The notes: generated by a model not told the origin, from the sequence alone. Shown: positions 1-6,841, numbered from the stretch's first letter. The stretch: 7,454 nt of DNA from Alphaproteobacteria bacterium (GCA_028293055.1 JAQGLD010000601.1:1-7454), one strand, 5' to 3'. Numbers and translations are program-made.

Positions 1-849
1 GGCCACGATCATCGAGGGAGCCGGCTCGCGGCCAGCATAATAGGAACGGAAGGCGCCGGGCTCACCCCATGCGCCGGGCATGCGATAGAAGATGTGGGCG
101 CCGATCACCGCCGACTTGACCAGCCGATAGGCCCAGACCGGAACGACATTCTGGGTGTGATAGGAGGTGGCATAGCCGACCGGCGCGAAGACCGATCCGG
201 CAAGCGCCTGGGCGGCGATCGTCCGCGCGCGGTCCCATGCCGAACCCGAGGCGCCGATCGCCATCGATCCGTCGCAGGTGAACGTGAACTGGCAGCCGCC
301 GCCGGCGCGAAGCGGGCCCTGATAGACCACTCCGCATACGCTTTTCGGGAAGGCGGGATGGCGGACCCGGTTGAGCACGACCTGGGCGACTGCGCGCTGG
401 CCGTCCTCGCTCTCCGACCGCGCCTCGTAATAGATCGCCTGGGTGAGGCATTGCAGCGATCTCTGCTGGTCCGAGTCGCTTTCGGCGCGGAACACGATCG
501 AGGTCGGCCGCTCGACCGGGCCGGCTGCGATCGGGATGGCAGCGTTGATCGCGGGCGCGTCGAGTGCGGAGACGGATTCCAGCGCCAGCGGCTCCGGGGC
601 GGCCGGGGGCGTGCCGGCGAGCGGCGCGGCCTGGGGATCGGCGGCGACACGAGAAAGAAGAGCAGCGCCGAGATTCGGCCGCACGCTTTCGCTCGCGGAG
701 GCGACCGGCACGCAGGAAGCGGTACCAACGAGCAGCAGCAAGCAGCCAAGGTCGCGCCAGCGCAAGTCCGGCGAGATTGAGAAAGCCTGTTTCTTCAACG
801 ACTTGATGAAAAACACCAATGATTTCCCGGCTGCTGGATTGCGCGCCAT
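1..849 (-). CDS. SleB-family cell wall hydrolase, 3' end cut by window edge
   Basis: The frame is open from the left edge back to 849 and gives at least 283 residues. The N-terminus is basic with a hydrophobic stretch at about residues 34-46 (LGCLLLLVGT followed by ASC), suggesting a signal peptide or anchor that places the enzyme in the periplasm. A low-complexity Ala/Pro linker follows. From about residue 135 the Hydrolase_2 (SleB) domain is clear: AIYYEARSE with the presumed catalytic Glu142, then GQRAVAQVVLNRV, SVCGVVYQGPL (Cys172), GGCQFTFTCDGS (Cys186, Cys192), ATSYHTQNVVPVW (His231) and HIFYRMPGAW. Family members are peptidoglycan lytic enzymes, best known from spore cortex lysis in Bacillus but widespread in alphaproteobacteria for wall remodelling. 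The domain is nearly complete at the edge. The start at 849 is uncertain: AAGG directly abuts the ATG. An in-frame ATG at 930 would add 27 residues. Function is confident at family level. Confidence 0.9.
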   Translation of the reverse strand, partial: MARNPAAGKSLVFFIKSLKKQAFSISPDLRWRDLGCLLLLVGTASCVPVASASESVRPNLGAALLSRVAADPQAAPLAGTPPAAPEPLALESVSALDAPAINAAIPIAAGPVERPTSIVFRAESDSDQQRSLQCLTQAIYYEARSESEDGQRAVAQVVLNRVRHPAFPKSVCGVVYQGPLRAGGGCQFTFTCDGSMAIGASGSAWDRARTIAAQALAGSVFAPVGYATSYHTQNVVPVWAYRLVKSAVIGAHIFYRMPGAWGEPGAFRSYYAGREPAPSMIVA

Positions 850-1012
850 CCTTCGATAACCCGGCCAGGCGGCCGATGCGCCCCCCCATTTCCGGCTGTC
901 CCGCTCTGGCACGGAGGGGCCCACGGACATGAAGCAAGGACTTCCAAATGCTGCCGGATCGTAACGCGCGCGCAATCGTTCAGCCGACTCAACCTTTTAG
1001 ATCGGGTCGTCG
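850..1012. promoter_or_regulatory. Divergent intergenic region between hydrolase and L,D-transpeptidase
   Basis: These 163 bp separate two genes transcribed away from each other, so promoters for both are expected here. I could not identify convincing -35/-10 pairs on either strand. The stretch just before the transpeptidase (TTCAGC, then TAGATC nearer the start) is only a loose match. A run of seven C lies at about 881-887. If the hydrolase really starts at 930, part of this region is coding. The promoter assignment rests on gene layout rather than on a recognised motif. Confidence 0.35.
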
Positions 1013-2596
1013 ATGCGTCGATTGTTGGTATGCGTTTCACTCGCTGCGCTCGTGGTCGGCGGGTGCCAGGTCAAGACACAGGGCAACGGCGGCGGCGGGA
1101 GCGGTGGCGCAGGCAATGGGGGAAGCACCGCACCCGCCGTACAGCTCGACATCAACAAGCTGCAGGCGGCGGTTTCGGACCCGGCGAGCAAGCGCTTCTA
1201 CGAGGCGCGCGGCTGGGCCGCGGCGTGGGACGACAAGCAGGCCAAGGCGCTCGAGGCGGCGATCGCAGACGCGCCGCGGCACGCGATCAACCCGGCAAGC
1301 TTTCTCAAGGACGCCCGCGCGGGCGCCAGCCCGGAGGAGCGCGAGGCGAACCGCACCAAGGCGGCGCTCAACTACGCGCACGCCCTCGCCTTCGGGATGG
1401 TCCAGCCCGACAAATTGTTCGACGTCTATACCGTGCCCAAGCCGCGCATCGACCTGAATGCGGGCCTATCCGAAGCGCTCCAGGCAGGCGCGGTGCCGAA
1501 ATGGCTGGCCAGCCTCGCGCCTTCCGACCCCGAATATCAGGCGCTGTCCGCCGAATATCTCCGCTACATGGCGCGCGCGCCGCACGATCATCCGACGCCC
1601 ATCGCCCCGGGCGGCAAGATCGATCCGGGTCACAAGGACAGCCGTATTCCGCAAATCGTCGCTGCGCTTCGGACCGGAGGCTATCTGCCGGCGGCGCCAG
1701 CAGGGCAGGCTTCCGCGCAGCAACCGGCCCAGTCGGCCGCCGCATCGACCGCCTATGGCGGCGAGATCGCCGGGGCGGTCCGCAAGCTCCAGGCCGATTA
1801 CGGAATCAAGCCCGATGGCGTGATCGGCGTCTCGACGATCGAGGCGCTCAACAACGGCGCCGCGGAGCGCGCGCGGATCCTCGCGGTCAATCTCGAGCGC
1901 AGGCGCTGGCTCGACCGAGCGCCGCCGCAGACCCGGATCGATGTGAACACGGCGGCTACGTTCCTGCGCTACTGGCGCGACGGCCAGCTTGCCCACCAGG
2001 CGCGGGTGGTGGTCGGCCAGCCCGGCTGGGAGACTCCCGAGCTCGGCTCGCCGATCACCCGCCTGGTCGCCAATCCCGACTGGACGGTGCCGGAATCGAT
2101 CGAGCAGAAGGAGCTCAGGCCCAAGGGCGCGGCCTATCTCAAGGCCCAGCATATCGTCGAGAAGAACGGCCGCCTGGTGCAGGAGCCGGGCCCGACCAAC
2201 TCGCTCGGCCAGGTCAAGTTCGACATGCTCAACGATCAGTCCATCTATCTCCACGACACGCCCGCAAAAGCCCTGTTCGCGAGCGAGGAGCGCCATTCCA
2301 GCCACGGCTGCATCCGGGTCCAGGATGCGATCGGCTTCGCCCGGCTGATCGCCAACGACCAGGGTCTGCTGGACCCGTTCAACAAGGCGCTGGCCACCGG
2401 CAAGGAAGGCGATGTCTCGCTCAAGACCAGGATTCCGGTCCGGCTGATGTACCACAGCGCCTATCTCGACGGGGGCCGCATCGTCTTCCGCCCCGATCCC
2501 TACGGCCTCGACGACAAGCTCGCCGCCGCGCTCGGCCTCGGCAATGGGGCTATCCGGCACCATGTCGTCAAGAAGGTCGACGATATCGGGCCATAA
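1013..2596 (+). CDS. YcbB/LdtD-type L,D-transpeptidase, predicted lipoprotein (527 aa)
   Basis: Forms meso-DAP to meso-DAP (3-3) crosslinks or related L,D bonds in peptidoglycan, in the periplasm. Residues 1-18 form a lipoprotein signal (MRRLLVCVSLAALVVGGC) with lipobox VGGC and lipid Cys18; the +2 residue is Gln, so outer membrane sorting is possible. A Gly/Ser-rich spacer (about 23-38) follows. Residues about 43-190 match the L,D-transpeptidase scaffold domain (RFYEARGWAAAWDD). An Ala/Gln/Pro linker (about 223-246) precedes a PG_binding_1 unit at about 248-285 (AVRKLQADYGIKPDGVIG). The YkuD catalytic domain spans about 307-465 with His414, then SSHGCIRV carrying His431 and nucleophile Cys433. 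All key residues are present. E. coli YcbB is somewhat longer (about 615 aa) and is membrane-anchored rather than lipidated. The Shine-Dalgarno is weak; the start is chosen because it gives a complete signal peptide. Confidence 0.95.
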   Translation: MRRLLVCVSLAALVVGGCQVKTQGNGGGGSGGAGNGGSTAPAVQLDINKLQAAVSDPASKRFYEARGWAAAWDDKQAKALEAAIADAPRHAINPASFLKDARAGASPEEREANRTKAALNYAHALAFGMVQPDKLFDVYTVPKPRIDLNAGLSEALQAGAVPKWLASLAPSDPEYQALSAEYLRYMARAPHDHPTPIAPGGKIDPGHKDSRIPQIVAALRTGGYLPAAPAGQASAQQPAQSAAASTAYGGEIAGAVRKLQADYGIKPDGVIGVSTIEALNNGAAERARILAVNLERRRWLDRAPPQTRIDVNTAATFLRYWRDGQLAHQARVVVGQPGWETPELGSPITRLVANPDWTVPESIEQKELRPKGAAYLKAQHIVEKNGRLVQEPGPTNSLGQVKFDMLNDQSIYLHDTPAKALFASEERHSSHGCIRVQDAIGFARLIANDQGLLDPFNKALATGKEGDVSLKTRIPVRLMYHSAYLDGGRIVFRPDPYGLDDKLAAALGLGNGAIRHHVVKKVDDIGP

Positions 2597-2602
2597 GAGC
2601 GA

Positions 2603-2628
2603 GGGCGAAACCGGACAGGTTTCGACCC
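2603..2628 (+). terminator. Stem-loop after the L,D-transpeptidase, candidate terminator
   Basis: Six bases past the stop codon, CGAAACC (2606-2612) pairs perfectly with GGTTTCG (2618-2624) across a 5-nt loop. GGG/CCC extends the stem beyond one bulged A at 2625. A second small hairpin follows at once: CCGCGC (2635-2640), loop GAA, GCGCGG (2644-2649). There is no T-run after either, so this is not a classic intrinsic terminator. Position and stem strength suggest transcription end or mRNA 3' protection. GC-rich alphaproteobacteria often lack good U-tracts, so the call is tentative. Confidence 0.45.
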
Positions 2629-2658
2629 GGACGTCCGCGCGAAGCGCGGGGCAATTCC

Positions 2659-2780
2659 TTCCTCCCCCTTGTGGGGAGGACTGAGGTGGGGGTGCGCGGC
2701 TTAGCCGCGCGCGGCGCAATTCGGCGCACCGCCCTTCGTCAGCGCTACGCGCTGCCACCTCCCCCACAAGGGGGGAGGAA
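2659..2780. repeat. Palindromic intergenic repeat (CTCCCC-TTGT-GGGGAG type)
   Basis: The left arm begins TTCCTCCCCCTTGTGGGGAG (from 2659) and continues to GAGGTGGGGG (2683-2692). The right arm (2755-2780) is its inverse with small indels: CCACCTCCCCC, then ACAAGGGGGGAGGAA. Each arm is itself a hairpin around TTGT or ACAA. The middle holds further short palindromes: CGCGGC-TTA-GCCGCG (2695-2709) and CAGCG-CTACG-CGCTG (2740-2754). From general experience, elements of this look recur in intergenic DNA of Sphingomonas and other alphaproteobacteria as REP/MITE-like repeats with no protein. The right arm ends 4 bp before a possible start codon (2785) of the next gene. Copy number cannot be judged from one window. 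Confidence 0.75.
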
Positions 2781-2796
2781 TGCTATGGAGGCGCCG

Positions 2797-4209
2797 ATGA
2801 TGAAGCTGCTCGCAATCGCCCTGCTGCTCGGCGCCGCCCCGCCCGCACCCCCGCCGTCGCCGAGCGGGGACACCAGCTTCGTCGCCTATCCCGGGCCCAA
2901 CCTCTTCTTTACGAACATCATTCTCTATGACGGCACCGGGGCCGCTCCGCGGCGAAATGTCTCGGTGCTGGTCAGGAACGGCCGGATCGCGGCGATCGGC
3001 GCGGTGACGGCCCCCGCCGGCGTCCCCGTGATCGACGGAACCGGCAAGAGCCTGCTGCCCGGCTTCGTCATGGTCCACGAGCATATGTTCTATCCCTCGC
3101 CCAGGCCGGGCGAATATGGCGAATATCCCTACAGCTTCTCGCGCCTTTATTTGGCCGGGGGCACGACGACCCTGCGCACCGGCGGAAGCCTGGCGCCCTA
3201 TGGCGACATCGAGACCGCGCGGGCGATCGCCGCCGGCGAACAGCCGGGGCCGGACATGGACGCGACCGGGCCCTATCTCGAGGGGCCACACCTGCTCACC
3301 GCCAAGATGGTGCGGCTCAAGGATGCGGCCGATGCCGCGCGCACCGTCGATTATTGGGCAGGCGCCGGAGCGACATCCTTCAAGGCCTATAATTATATCA
3401 CTCGCGACGAGCTCAAGGCGGCGATCGAGGCGGCTCACCGGCGCGGCCTGAAGCTCACCGGCCATCTCTGCTCGGTCAGCTATCGCGAAGCTGCGGCGAT
3501 GGGCATCGACAATCTCGAGCACAGTTTCGCAGTGGCCACCGACTTCGTGAAGTCCAAGCAACCGGATCAATGCCCGTCTTCGGCGGACACGCTCGCGTCG
3601 CTGGCTGCGCTCGACCCGGACGGGCCGGAAATCGGCGATCTGATCCGCACCCTGATCGCGCGCAAGGTCGCTCTCACCTCGACCCTTACCGTCTTCGAGA
3701 CGTTCGCCGCGGGACGGCCGGAAGCGCCCGAAGCGGCGCGCGCCCTGCTCTCGCCACAGCTCCGCCAGGCCTATGAGTCTCGCTGGGCGGCGATGCAGGC
3801 CAGCCCGCGCGGCAGGGCCTGGGCCCAATTCCTCCCGAGGCTGATGCGGATGGAGCGGCGCTTCGTCGCGATGGGCGGGCTGCTGCTCGCCGGCACCGAT
3901 CCGACCGGTTATGGCGGCGTCGTCCCGGGCTGGTCCGGCCGGCGACAGGTCCAGCTGCTGGTAGAGGGCGGATTTCCCTTCGCGCAGGCCTTGCGGATCG
4001 CGACGCTGAACGGCGCGGTCTATCTGGGCCGAGATCGCGAGATCGGCTCGGTCGAGATCGGCAAGCGCGCGGACCTGATCCTGATCGACGGCGACCCCGG
4101 ACTCGATCCGGCCGCCCTCGACCGCATGCCTCTGGTGGTCAAGGCCGGCACCGGATACCGCACCCGGGCGATCTTCGACGCGATGCAAGGCGTGGTGGGT
4201 CTCTACTGA
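2797..4209 (+). CDS. Secreted metal-dependent amidohydrolase family protein (470 aa)
   Basis: A member of the amidohydrolase superfamily, imidazolonepropionase/prolidase-like branch. These are TIM-barrel hydrolases that cut C-N bonds (often dipeptides or cyclic amides) with one or two metals. The N-terminus MMKLLAIALLLGAAPPAP is a signal peptide, so the enzyme is likely periplasmic. Residues about 34-85 form the small beta-sandwich (NIILYDGTGAAPRRNVSVLV, then DGTGKSLLPGFVMVH). Metal ligands are visible: His94 and His96 in HEH, Lys196 (SFKAY, the likely carboxylated lysine), His223 (TGHLC), His242 (NLEHSF) and Asp368 (LAGTDPTG). The C-terminus closes the sandwich (IGSVEIGKRADLILIDGDP). Substrate is not predictable. 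The start is ambiguous among 2785, 2797 and 2800. I favour 2797/2800 because GGAGG (2787-2791) sits 5 or 8 nt ahead and the signal peptide then starts cleanly; 2785 would use GGGAGGAA from the upstream repeat. Confidence 0.93.
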   Translation: MMKLLAIALLLGAAPPAPPPSPSGDTSFVAYPGPNLFFTNIILYDGTGAAPRRNVSVLVRNGRIAAIGAVTAPAGVPVIDGTGKSLLPGFVMVHEHMFYPSPRPGEYGEYPYSFSRLYLAGGTTTLRTGGSLAPYGDIETARAIAAGEQPGPDMDATGPYLEGPHLLTAKMVRLKDAADAARTVDYWAGAGATSFKAYNYITRDELKAAIEAAHRRGLKLTGHLCSVSYREAAAMGIDNLEHSFAVATDFVKSKQPDQCPSSADTLASLAALDPDGPEIGDLIRTLIARKVALTSTLTVFETFAAGRPEAPEAARALLSPQLRQAYESRWAAMQASPRGRAWAQFLPRLMRMERRFVAMGGLLLAGTDPTGYGGVVPGWSGRRQVQLLVEGGFPFAQALRIATLNGAVYLGRDREIGSVEIGKRADLILIDGDPGLDPAALDRMPLVVKAGTGYRTRAIFDAMQGVVGLY

Positions 4210-4218
4210 GCCCCCGGC

Positions 4219-4272
4219 ATCCCGGCGCAGGCCGGGATCTCAACGAGCCACGTCATCCCGGTTTTGCCGGGA
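4219..4272. repeat. Tandem stem-loops of the CATCCCGG type, after the amidohydrolase
   Basis: The first stem is perfect: ATCCCGGC (4219-4226), loop GCAG, GCCGGGAT (4231-4238). The second is TCCCGG (4256-4261), loop TTTTG, CCGGGA (4267-4272), preceded by GTCA. The paired-hairpin layout with a GTCATCCCGG core resembles REP elements found between genes in many proteobacteria. The first hairpin starts 9 bp after the amidohydrolase stop, so it may also end or stabilise that transcript. The rest of the gap to the next gene (4273-4475) contains one more inverted repeat, GTCGGCG (4298-4304) with CGCCGAC (4321-4327), and no supported gene. Confidence 0.65.
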
Positions 4273-4487
4273 CACCGCCGGGGACATTCGCAGATTCGTC
4301 GGCGGCGGGATGCGGTTCGTCGCCGACAGGCACGTTTCGCAGAGCCGTTTCGCCGCCGTGTCGAACAGATGGAGCGCCCGCGCCTCCCCTCCCCTAGCCA
4401 GGACTCAGCGGCGCGGGACACCGACCCTGCTTCATCCCCAGGGCACGGAGCCCGCGTCGCACCCAGGCTCCAGTAGAGGAAATCGAA

Positions 4488-4829
4488 ATGTTCGCCCGTC
4501 CGTTCTTCGCCGTCGCAGCAGCAAGTCTTGCGGTCCTTTCGGTCGCGGCCGGCGGCTCGGCACAAGCACAGGCCCTCGACACCGCAAGCGTCCTCGTGCG
4601 TGTCGGCGATCTCGATCTCGGCAACGCGAAGGACATGAAGCGGCTCGACACCCGCCTCAAGTCCGCAGCGCGATCGGTGTGCGACTCCGGTTCCGGGATC
4701 CGCGACATTCAGGTGCTCCGCGACGATGCCGAATGCCGCGCCCACGCGCTGACCGGGGCACGCACCGAAGTCGCCGCCTTGACCCGCTCGGTCGTCGGCG
4801 GCCGCACCGAGGTCGCGCTTCGCCGCTGA
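4488..4829 (+). CDS. UrcA-family exported small protein (113 aa)
   Basis: UrcA proteins are small, exported and of unknown function, common in sphingomonads and caulobacters. Residues 1-29 are a signal peptide (MFARPFFAVAAASLAVLSVA, ending SAQAQA), with likely cleavage after Ala29. The mature part has the family layout: a short beta segment (SVLVRVGDLDLGNAKDMKRL), a helix (RLDTRLKSAARSVC), then DIQVLRDDAECRAHAL. The two family cysteines, Cys65 and Cys83, are present and could form a disulfide. Length is typical. A good Shine-Dalgarno, GAGGA (4476-4480), sits 7 nt before the ATG. The stop lies only 16 bp from the stop of the converging response regulator gene, and no terminator fits between them, so the two transcripts probably overlap at their 3' ends. 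Confidence 0.9.
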   Translation: MFARPFFAVAAASLAVLSVAAGGSAQAQALDTASVLVRVGDLDLGNAKDMKRLDTRLKSAARSVCDSGSGIRDIQVLRDDAECRAHALTGARTEVAALTRSVVGGRTEVALRR

Positions 4830-4845
4830 CGCCGGCTTCAAAAGA

Positions 4846-5601
4846 TCAGACCTTGGGGCTCGTCTTTCTGCCGGCGAGCCCCTTGGCATTGTCGAGATAG
4901 AGCCGGCCGACCTTCTGCTCCTCGCCGTCGGTGAGCCTGGCATACCAGCGCCCGGTCTCGTCGCGGCGGAAGCCGCCGATGAAATCGCGCCGGACGATCG
5001 CGGAGCGATGGAGCCTGACGAACAGGGCCGGATCGAGCTCCTCCTCGAGCCGGCCGATCGTATGGTTGATCAGCCACGAGCGGCGGCCGACATGCAGCCG
5101 CATATAATCGCGTTCCGCGCTTACCCGGTCGACATCCTGCGCCGCCAGCCGCACCAGGCCGCGCGCCTCTGACACCCAGAATTCTTCGAGATGACCGCCG
5201 CTTTTGGGCGGGACGGTGTCGCCGCGGGTCGCGATCCGCTCTCGCGCGCGCTCGACCGCCCGGGCGAGCCGCTCCGCGGCGACCGGTTTCATCACATAAT
5301 CGACCGCCTCGACATCGAAGGCTGCCACGGCGAACGTGTCGAAAGCGGTGACGAAGACGACGACCGGCGGCTTCCCAACCTTGGCGAGCGCGCGAGCCAC
5401 GTCGATCCCGTCGAGCCCCGGCATCGCAATGTCGAGCAGCACCGCGTCGGGAGACAGCGCCTCGACCAGGCGGAGCGCCGCGTCGCCGTCCGAGGCGGTT
5501 CCGGCCATCGACACATTCTCCATCCGAGCGAGCAGCAGCTGCAGCCGCTCCACAGCGAGCGGCTCGTCGTCGACGACGAGGAAGCTTATCGGTTCAGGCA
5601 T
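4846..5601 (-). CDS. LytTR-family two-component response regulator (251 aa)
   Basis: A DNA-binding response regulator of the AlgR/LytR/LytT class. Residues 4-120 form the receiver: acidic pocket Asp11/Asp12 (FLVVDDEPLA), phospho-acceptor Asp57 (VLLDIAMPGLDG), Thr85 (FVTAFD) and Lys105 (VMKPVA) are all in place. Residues about 150-245 form the LytTR domain (RVSAERDYMRLHVGRRSWL, then ELDPALFVRLHRSAIV and a GRWYARLTDGEE segment), which binds direct repeats upstream of target genes. Length is standard. The start at 5601 is chosen because MPEPISFLVVDDEP aligns with the receiver start and GGAGG (5605-5609) lies 3 nt ahead. The same frame is open upstream to 5709, but that extension lies wholly inside the kinase gene. 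It overlaps the kinase gene by 8 bp and is translated after it, indicating an operon and coupled translation. Confidence 0.94.
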   Translation of the reverse strand: MPEPISFLVVDDEPLAVERLQLLLARMENVSMAGTASDGDAALRLVEALSPDAVLLDIAMPGLDGIDVARALAKVGKPPVVVFVTAFDTFAVAAFDVEAVDYVMKPVAAERLARAVERARERIATRGDTVPPKSGGHLEEFWVSEARGLVRLAAQDVDRVSAERDYMRLHVGRRSWLINHTIGRLEEELDPALFVRLHRSAIVRRDFIGGFRRDETGRWYARLTDGEEQKVGRLYLDNAKGLAGRKTSPKV

Positions 5602-6796
5602 CTTCCTCCAGGGGCATGGTGAGCGTGACTCGATAGCCGCCGTCGGGCAGCGGCCCGGCTTCGCATTCGGCGGCGTCGCCGAAGCGGGCTGCGAGCCGCT
5701 CGCAGACATTGGCGAGCCCGACCCCGGTACCGCGCCGGCTGCGCTCCTCGTCGAACTCCGGGCCGCGGTCGTTCTCGACCACCACGACCAGCTGCCCGCC
5801 CTCTTCGTGGGCGCGGATCGAAAGGTTCACCGCTTCGCCGGTCCGGGCGACTCCATGCTTGATCGCATTCTCGACGATCGGCTGCAGGATCAAGGGCGGC
5901 ACCCGCGCCTTGCCGAGCCCGTTGGGGATCTGCGCGTCGACATGCAGGCGATGCGGGAATCGCACCTTCTCGATGTCGAGATAGAGGCGCTGCGAGCCGA
6001 TCTCCTCGGCAAGGGTCACATCGCCGGTCGGATCGATCGTCAGGGTCGAGCGGAAGAAGGTGGAGAGGTTGACGATCATCCGCTCGGCTTCCTCCGGCCG
6101 GCGCGACATCACCAGCGACGAGAGCGAGTTCAAGGTGTTGAACAGGAAGTGCGGATTGACCTGATAGCGCAACGCCCGGATCTGCGCGGACTGCGCCTCG
6201 CGTTCGGCCCGCGACGCCCGGCGCTCCGCGGCGCGGAGCTGAGCCACCGAGCTCAGGGCGATGTAGAAGCTCGCCCAGGCGGCGAAGAAGAAATACCAGG
6301 TGACGAAGGCCTCGCCGATCATCCGCGGCGCTTCCTTGCGCAAGATCTCGCTGGTTCCCGGCATCTGGACGACGACCGGAGTCGCGCCCTTGCGTTCGAT
6401 CCTGAGCTCGCCGGCCGGCGAGCGGACGACCAGTTCGCCATGCGCGCCCTGCTCGCGCAGGGTCTCGGTGGCGAGCGGGAGATAGAGGAAGAATGCGAGG
6501 TTGAACGTCGCGAAGATGGCCGCAGCCGGAATGCAGGCGATTGCAGCCGCGATCGCCTTGATCGTCAGGCTCTCCGCGGCCGCCCGTCGAAGCACGATCC
6601 AGACCAGGAAGGTGAGCAGGATGCCCACCAGGCAGGCGACGGCGCGCTGGCCGATCGTCGAGAAATCGCCCTCGATCATCACCGCCCTGACCAAGGCGGT
6701 CGCAAAATAGAAGAGCCAGAAGCCGCCGATCGACGCCGCCGCGATCGGCAAGTCGGGAAAACGCGCGAACAGGCCGGTACTGCGGACGTCGGTCAT
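5594..6796 (-). CDS. LytS-like membrane sensor histidine kinase (400 aa)
   Basis: The sensor partner of the adjacent LytTR regulator, in the inner membrane. Hydrophobic segments at about residues 17-40, 48-70, 77-106 and 163-185 suggest four transmembrane helices. The roughly 55 residues between the third and fourth (about 107-162) form a loop on one face of the membrane, a possible sensing segment. A coiled coil (about 186-208, Arg/Glu/Ala rich) leads into the His_kinase domain: RYQVNPHFLFNTLNSL with phospho-acceptor His216. The ATPase domain shows N-box QPIVENAIKHG (Asn310), VVVENDRGP, and G-box GTGVGLANVCERL (356-368). All catalytic motifs are intact. The ATG at 6796 has GAGGG (6801-6805) 4 nt ahead. 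Stop overlaps the regulator start (ATGCCTGA). The signal sensed cannot be read from sequence. Confidence 0.94.
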   Translation of the reverse strand: MTDVRSTGLFARFPDLPIAAASIGGFWLFYFATALVRAVMIEGDFSTIGQRAVACLVGILLTFLVWIVLRRAAAESLTIKAIAAAIACIPAAAIFATFNLAFFLYLPLATETLREQGAHGELVVRSPAGELRIERKGATPVVVQMPGTSEILRKEAPRMIGEAFVTWYFFFAAWASFYIALSSVAQLRAAERRASRAEREAQSAQIRALRYQVNPHFLFNTLNSLSSLVMSRRPEEAERMIVNLSTFFRSTLTIDPTGDVTLAEEIGSQRLYLDIEKVRFPHRLHVDAQIPNGLGKARVPPLILQPIVENAIKHGVARTGEAVNLSIRAHEEGGQLVVVVENDRGPEFDEERSRRGTGVGLANVCERLAARFGDAAECEAGPLPDGGYRVTLTMPLEEDA

Positions 6797-6823
6797 TCGA
6801 CCCTCATAGCGCCTTCATCGCCG

Positions 6824-6841
6824 CTGTCCGATTGCGGACAG
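6824..6841. promoter_or_regulatory. Perfect 18-bp inverted repeat upstream of the kinase operon
   Basis: CTGTCCG (6824-6830), spacer ATTG, CGGACAG (6835-6841) is an exact 7+7 palindrome 27 bp ahead of the kinase start codon. It could be an operator for a dimeric regulator or a hairpin in the 5' leader. Further upstream on the minus strand, TTCGAC (6875-6870) and TTCTAC (6854-6849) are 15 bp apart; if they were a weak promoter, transcription would begin close to the palindrome. LytTR proteins normally bind direct repeats, so the cognate regulator is not the obvious ligand. The symmetry is directly visible; the function is inference. Confidence 0.5.

Noticed and set aside
62..937. Minus-strand frames at 62-937 and 105-749 over the left-edge hydrolase.
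   Set aside because: The true frame is the third one, open to the edge, which gives the SleB motifs; these two are Arg/Pro-rich shadows.
2701..4188. Long minus-strand open frame (495 codons) opposite the amidohydrolase; likewise 1466-2767 opposite the transpeptidase.
   Set aside because: Both are antisense shadows of well-identified genes in GC-rich DNA, with low-complexity Arg/Gly/Asp-rich translations and no motifs.
1030..4209. A single 1059-codon plus-strand open frame spanning the transpeptidase gene and the amidohydrolase.
   Set aside because: The first 580 or so codons lie out of frame over the transpeptidase, are Arg/Pro-rich and show no domain. Only the part from 2797 matches a family. 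The openness is a by-product of high GC, not a fusion.
4830..4845. Bidirectional terminator between UrcA and the response regulator.
   Set aside because: The gap is 16 bp and contains no self-complementary stem.
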